This document shows positions 60,713 through 64,000 of a stretch of 64,000 nucleotides of DNA, piece by piece. Source of the DNA: Pseudomonas monsensis. Lineage in GTDB: Bacteria; Pseudomonadota; Gammaproteobacteria; Pseudomonadales; Pseudomonadaceae. The stretch's first letter is position 1, and the number at the start of each line of letters is the position of its first letter. Both the position numbers and the translations under genes were made by a program. The notes below the pieces were generated by a model. That model was not told the DNA's origin. It saw only the letters and a program-made list of their open reading frames with translations, and did no database searches. Location of the stretch: positions 3,785,501-3,849,500 of the forward strand of contig NZ_CP077087.1 in NCBI RefSeq assembly GCF_014268495.2, given 5' to 3'.

Positions 60713-60813
60713 GTGAGAGGACGGCGGTTGTGAAACCGCCTCCTACTCGATTCGCCAGGCACGCCTTCGTCGAGATGTAGTACCGTATGCCGGTCAACAA
60801 CAGGGAGGTTGAT

Positions 60814-61860
60814 ATGGCTGACAGGACAGGCAAGCGCGTGGTGGTGGTCGGCGCGGGTATTGTGGGCGCTTCGCTGGCGTATCACCTTGCGCGCAAGGGG
60901 GCACAGGTGACGCTGGTCGAGGCCGCAGAACCCGCCTCGGGGGTAACGGCGCGCTCGTTCGCCTGGATCAATACGGCCCATGCCGGGAACGATCCGATCG
61001 CCCGATTGCGTGGCGCGGCCATCGAAGACTATCACCGACTGGAAGCGGAGCTGCCTGAATTGCAGATACGCTGGTCAGGGGCATTGTCCTGGGGTACCGG
61101 CGCAGAGGACGAGCCCTCTTCGCCGACATGGCTGTCACGCGCCGAGATCCTCGAACGCGAGCCGAACCTGCGCCACCCTCCACGCCAAGCATCGTATAAC
61201 GCCGAAGAAGGCGTCCTCGATGCGGTACAGACCACCCGCGCATTGGTTGTCGGGGCACAGGCCCACGGCGCAACAGTGTTCACGCAGACACGCGTAAGCG
61301 GCTTCACCTTCAGCGGCGCAGACGTTACGGGCATTGAGACGACGGCGGGGCCCTTGGCTGCTGACGTAATCGTTCTGGCAGCCGGAACGGGCACCGTGCA
61401 GCTGGCAGAGATGCTCGATGTTTCACTGCCGATAGACGCCTCCCCGGCCATTTTCATCCGCTTCAAGACTCAACCGGATCGGTTGAACGGCATCATCTCC
61501 AGCCCCGAGATGGAAGTGCGGCAAGATGCAGACGGGACGTTGTTGGCAGCGGAAGACTACTTGGGAAATGCCCCGCACAATCAACCGGACGAGATCGCGC
61601 AGCGAACCGCACAAGTCATTCAACACGAACTGCACGGGGTAATCTCCATTGAACTGCAAAGCGCATGCGTCGGCTTGCGGCCCGTGCCTGTCGACGGCGT
61701 CCCCGTTGTCGGCTATCTACCGACGGTGGGCGGAGTGTATGTTTGCGCAATGCATCCCGGTGTGACCCTGGCGGCGATCGTCGGGCGCCTCGCCAGTGAA
61801 GAGATTGTCAGCGGCATTGCCTCAGTCGACCTTGGCAACTGCCGCCCCGGCCGATTCTGA
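60814..61860 (+). CDS. FAD-dependent oxidoreductase (DAO/glycine-oxidase type)
   Basis: The ATG at 60814 follows AGGGAGG. The 348-residue protein has the FAD-binding dinucleotide motif V-V-G-A-G-I-V-G-A-S-L-A-Y-H-L at the N-terminus, then T-A-R-S-F-A-W-I-N-T-A-H, typical of the DAO family. The C-terminal half keeps a G-L-R-P-V-P-V-D-G-V-P-V-V-G block. It oxidises an amine, amino acid or similar substrate; which is unknown. The intron lies 62 bases upstream, in the region that may hold the promoter. Confidence 0.88.
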   Translation: MADRTGKRVVVVGAGIVGASLAYHLARKGAQVTLVEAAEPASGVTARSFAWINTAHAGNDPIARLRGAAIEDYHRLEAELPELQIRWSGALSWGTGAEDEPSSPTWLSRAEILEREPNLRHPPRQASYNAEEGVLDAVQTTRALVVGAQAHGATVFTQTRVSGFTFSGADVTGIETTAGPLAADVIVLAAGTGTVQLAEMLDVSLPIDASPAIFIRFKTQPDRLNGIISSPEMEVRQDADGTLLAAEDYLGNAPHNQPDEIAQRTAQVIQHELHGVISIELQSACVGLRPVPVDGVPVVGYLPTVGGVYVCAMHPGVTLAAIVGRLASEEIVSGIASVDLGNCRPGRF

Positions 61861-61972
61861 TGGGCGCGGCAGTCCAATTGTCCAGGCATTCATTTTCAGC
61901 TTTCAGCATTCGCAACTCGAAACGGAAGTCATCAGCACTACACGTCCCCCACACAAGGAGCGTTCAACCATC

Positions 61973-62458
61973 ATGGAAGCAACCATCACCTACCGCACCG
62001 CCACGGCTGACGATGCCCTGGCGATGTGCGAACTGGGCCAACTGCTCAACGCCGTGCACCACGCCGCTCGCCCGGACATTTACGCGGCTGCGACCGAAGA
62101 TTTCTCTCGCGACTTGCCGCACTGGTCCGGCGTTTTCGAGAAGCCGGGCCAGGTCGTGTGGCTCGCCAGCGCGGGCGACCAGGCCGTGGCGTTCATTACC
62201 GCCAGCCTGTCGGCCAGCGTCGGGCCGTTAATGCAGCCGCAGAATGTCGTGCGCATCGGCTCCGTGTGTGTCGCCGAACGGTTCTGGGGTAAAGGCATTG
62301 GCCGCGCACTGATCCAGCGCATCAAGGACTGGGCCCTTGCGCACGATGCGCAGGACTTGCGCCTGACGGTCTGGCCGTTCAATGAACGGGCGGCGCGGAT
62401 GTACGCGGAGTTTGGTTTCGAGCGCCGTGCGGTAGAAATGGGTATGCGCTTGTCATGA
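61973..62458 (+). CDS. GNAT-family N-acetyltransferase
   Basis: The ATG at 61973 follows AAGGAG at a rather long distance (about 13 bases). The 161-residue protein shows the GNAT acetyl-CoA block R-I-G-S-V-C-V-A-E-R-F-W-G-K-G-I-G-R-A-L and a late N-E-R-A-A-R-M-Y-A-E-F-G-F. The open frame extends 59 codons upstream without a domain. It is coupled by ATGA to the next gene. The substrate is unknown. Confidence 0.9.
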   Translation: MEATITYRTATADDALAMCELGQLLNAVHHAARPDIYAAATEDFSRDLPHWSGVFEKPGQVVWLASAGDQAVAFITASLSASVGPLMQPQNVVRIGSVCVAERFWGKGIGRALIQRIKDWALAHDAQDLRLTVWPFNERAARMYAEFGFERRAVEMGMRLS

Positions 62459-62883
62459 CACGTCAACAGCGAATCGTCTCGATTGTCCTCGGCCTGCTGG
62501 TCTTCTACGCAGCACTATGGACAGCCTCCGAGTGGTGGGAAAAAGCGCTGGCCAAGCCCTACGGCACCGCTAGCATCAGCCCCGACGGTTGCTTTCAGGT
62601 CCAGACGTTTCGGCCGTTCTGGGTGTTGCCGGGTTTTCTTCATCCACAGACGCCGCCGGACGATGCGATGGAGCGCAGCTGGTTTGTCTCCTGGGAGAGC
62701 CCGGCGTTTTTTCGCCTGTATGACCTTCGTAATGGCCGCGTACTGGGTGAGAGCGAGATCTATGATCTGGTGGCGTATGGCGGGCCCCTTGATTGGGCTT
62801 ATGGCAACGACCACACGGTAAGTGCCGCCATGATCCACATTGGTACCACCCCGGACGATTGCACAGCATCGAGGACGCCATGA
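62455..62883 (+). CDS. Small membrane-anchored hypothetical protein
   Basis: The ATG at 62455 overlaps the GNAT stop. The 142-residue protein has an N-terminal helix (I-V-L-G-L-L-V-F-Y-A-A-L-W) that works as a signal anchor, then a soluble part with S-P-D-G-C-F-Q-V-Q-T-F and E-S-E-I-Y-D-L. No family is recognised. Its last codons overlap the PhyH gene start (ATGA), so the three genes are coupled. Confidence 0.75.
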   Translation: MTRQQRIVSIVLGLLVFYAALWTASEWWEKALAKPYGTASISPDGCFQVQTFRPFWVLPGFLHPQTPPDDAMERSWFVSWESPAFFRLYDLRNGRVLGESEIYDLVAYGGPLDWAYGNDHTVSAAMIHIGTTPDDCTASRTP

Positions 62884-63596
62884 CCGACCGCCGCCGTGTT
62901 CAGAGCAAAAGATCGCCGCCTGCACAGGCATCCCTGTTTAATGGCTACGCCCTGCTCCGCCACGCCATACCCGCCGAATGGCTGGATGAGTTGCGCCGTG
63001 TGTTCGATGCAGGTGTCCTGCCGTCCGATCAGTGGCCGGTGCCCCGCGGTCAGGACTGGCGTCACTCGCTGCTCGATGATGACCCGACGGTGCGCGCGGT
63101 GTGCCGTTTGCCACAGGTGCTGGAAGTGGTAGGCGAACTGATCGGCGAACGCTTCTTCCTTGCGCAGGTGGAGGGTCGTGAACCGCTTCCGGGTGGCGGT
63201 CATCAACCCTTGCACCGCGACCTGTCGGCGCAACGACCCGGCGACAGCGTGGTTGCCCTGGCGTTTTTCGACGATTACGGCCCACAGAACGGTGCTACGC
63301 GCATCGTCCCCGCCAGCCATCGCCCCCTGCCTGGAGAACCGCCACTCGACGCTAACGATGAGTCGAAAGCCGTGCAGCTTTCCGGCAGCGCCGGCGATAT
63401 TCTGCTGTTCGACGTGGACCTGCTGCATGCCGGCAGCCGCAACGTGGCGGGCTTGCGCCGACGTTCCATCCTGATCAATTACTTTGCCGAACCGCTGTAC
63501 GCCGCGCATCTGCAAACAGTGGGTCTGCGCAATGTGCGGATGGATCCTTTCGAGTGGTTTGATTCTGCAAGCCACTGCATTGTCGGGGGTGATTGA
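62880..63596 (+). CDS. Phytanoyl-CoA dioxygenase (PhyH) family protein
   Basis: The ATG at 62880 overlaps the preceding stop. The 238-residue 2OG-Fe(II) enzyme has the H-x-D pair H-R-D (His112, Asp114) in L-H-R-D-L and the distal His in L-L-H-A-G-S, with a following Arg for 2OG. PhyH proteins hydroxylate small molecules or natural-product intermediates; the substrate is unknown. It ends the GNAT-hypothetical-PhyH operon. Confidence 0.87.
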   Translation: MTDRRRVQSKRSPPAQASLFNGYALLRHAIPAEWLDELRRVFDAGVLPSDQWPVPRGQDWRHSLLDDDPTVRAVCRLPQVLEVVGELIGERFFLAQVEGREPLPGGGHQPLHRDLSAQRPGDSVVALAFFDDYGPQNGATRIVPASHRPLPGEPPLDANDESKAVQLSGSAGDILLFDVDLLHAGSRNVAGLRRRSILINYFAEPLYAAHLQTVGLRNVRMDPFEWFDSASHCIVGGD

Positions 63597-63740
63597 CACA
63601 CGATTGGATTCGGTGAGGATTCGACATTGCCTGAACCCGCCGTATACGTCAGGATCCCACCCTTTTTCAGCGCAAGGGCAAACGTGGCACGTCTACGCCC
63701 TTCGCTAGTCGATATTCAAACTTACAGGCCGGGTAGCCCC

Positions 63741-63899
63741 ATGAATCGTCAAAAGAAACTTCAGCAGTTGTTCAAGGAAAAGGCCAAAAAGGCCAGCGCC
63801 AAACTGGCGCCGAAAAAGCCCAAGTACATCAGCAAGGCGGATCGCTTGAAGATGGCCGCCGAGGCGCCAGTAGAACCGGTTGAAACTACCGAGAGCTGA
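63741..63899 (+). CDS. DUF2986-family small basic protein
   Basis: The ATG at 63741 opens 52 residues: N-R-Q-K-K-L-Q-Q-L-F-K-E-K-A-K-K-A-S-A-K-L, then P-K-K-P-K-Y-I-S-K-A-D-R-L-K. This lysine-rich pattern matches DUF2986. Such proteins are small and nucleic-acid- or ribosome-binding by composition only; no function is known. It is below usual gene-calling size but is a normal member of its family. Confidence 0.85.
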   Translation: MNRQKKLQQLFKEKAKKASAKLAPKKPKYISKADRLKMAAEAPVEPVETTES

Positions 63900-63911
63900 T
63901 CCCGGCCAGTT

Positions 63912-64000
63912 TTATAGAAATGGCGAAATGTTCGCCAGCGCCCGCGTGATGTAGAGCTCCTGCTCCCCCACCGGCACCACGTACTGGAACGCATCGCACG
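63912..64000 (-). CDS. C-terminal end of an unidentified gene cut by the window edge
   Basis: On the minus strand an open frame runs from the window edge to a TAA at 63912: about 28 codons ending Y-I-T-R-A-L-A-N-I-S-P-F-L. Codon use is chromosomal. The fragment is too short to assign. It converges with the DUF2986 gene, 12 bases apart. Confidence 0.55.
   Translation of the reverse strand, partial: CDAFQYVVPVGEQELYITRALANISPFL

Larger units (their letters stand above)
58832..60751 (+). mobile_element. Complete group IIC intron
   Basis: The element begins GTGCGCC, the group II 5' consensus, directly after the terminator. It runs about 1,920 bases to ...CTCGAT at 60751. It carries an encoded reverse transcriptase without an endonuclease domain, and a domain V (60681-60712) with the CGC triad that is typical of class C (bacterial C) introns. 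A domain VI with branch-site-like adenine follows (60713-60751). Class C introns insert behind terminators and lack HNH endonuclease. The 3' edge is inferred from structure; a shared CGCCAGGCA at both ends leaves one or two bases of doubt. Confidence 0.85.

Noticed and set aside
1..64000. CRISPR arrays, tRNA or rRNA genes
   Set aside because: No regularly spaced repeats, cloverleaf-like sequence or rRNA signatures were seen on either strand.

Overview
The window looks like a chromosomal segment of a Pseudomonas of the P. fluorescens group. It is GC-rich, with short intergenic gaps and many ATGA-type start/stop overlaps. It carries a dense set of c-di-GMP enzymes, TonB receptors and LysE/MsrA/YghU/PPK2-type housekeeping genes, and GTAGGAGCGAGC-style Pseudomonas REP hairpins. 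This species call rests on gene content and style only. No rRNA, tRNA or CRISPR array was seen.

Layout. 1-3.8 kb: a minus-strand operon of a sialidase-fold protein, a membrane protein and an LTA-synthase-like phosphotransferase (cut by the window edge). 3.9-6.9 kb: a PepSY protein plus cytochrome b561 pair, divergent from an OmpR/QseB-type two-component system, with a CTTAGT-N5-CTTAGT direct repeat between them. 6.9-17 kb: a TPP enzyme, hydrolase, GFA protein, YghU, GAF histidine kinase, LysE exporter, lipoproteins, a diguanylate cyclase and a thioesterase. 17-24.4 kb: an OsmC-YcaO fusion, a large CHASE4/PAS/GGDEF/EAL protein, a SUFU-domain protein and PPK2. 24.6-31.1 kb: a TonB receptor, SseB, a lipoprotein, ChrA, a DUF2867-like protein, MsrA and a 50-codon ORF too small for routine calling. 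31.1-36.6 kb: a chaperone-usher fimbrial locus (adhesin, major subunit, chaperone, usher) with a shared palindromic motif before both pilin-type genes. 36.8-39.1 kb: an acyltransferase and a 2OG-Fe(II) oxygenase. 39.15-41.65 kb: an AT-rich, probably transferred island with one unrecognised two-TM protein.

41.7-54.9 kb: an AraC regulator, a secreted tyrosine phosphatase fused to an autotransporter barrel, a NudK-DUF4406-like fusion, TspO with a lipase, a DUF2269/saccharopine-dehydrogenase-like pair, and a LysR regulator divergent from an oxidoreductase/yellow-family/monooxygenase operon. 54.9-58.4 kb: a cobalamin riboswitch controlling a BtuB-like receptor, a 2Fe-2S ferredoxin-like protein and a periplasmic binding protein. 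58.83-60.75 kb: a complete group IIC intron sitting directly behind a Rho-independent terminator. 60.8-64 kb: a FAD oxidoreductase, a GNAT/unknown/PhyH overlapping operon, a DUF2986 protein and the end of an unidentified gene.

The most distinctive items are the AT-rich island protein, the phosphatase-autotransporter, the Nudix fusion, the fimbrial operator pair and the intact class C intron. All functional calls are by eye from motifs; no database search was possible.
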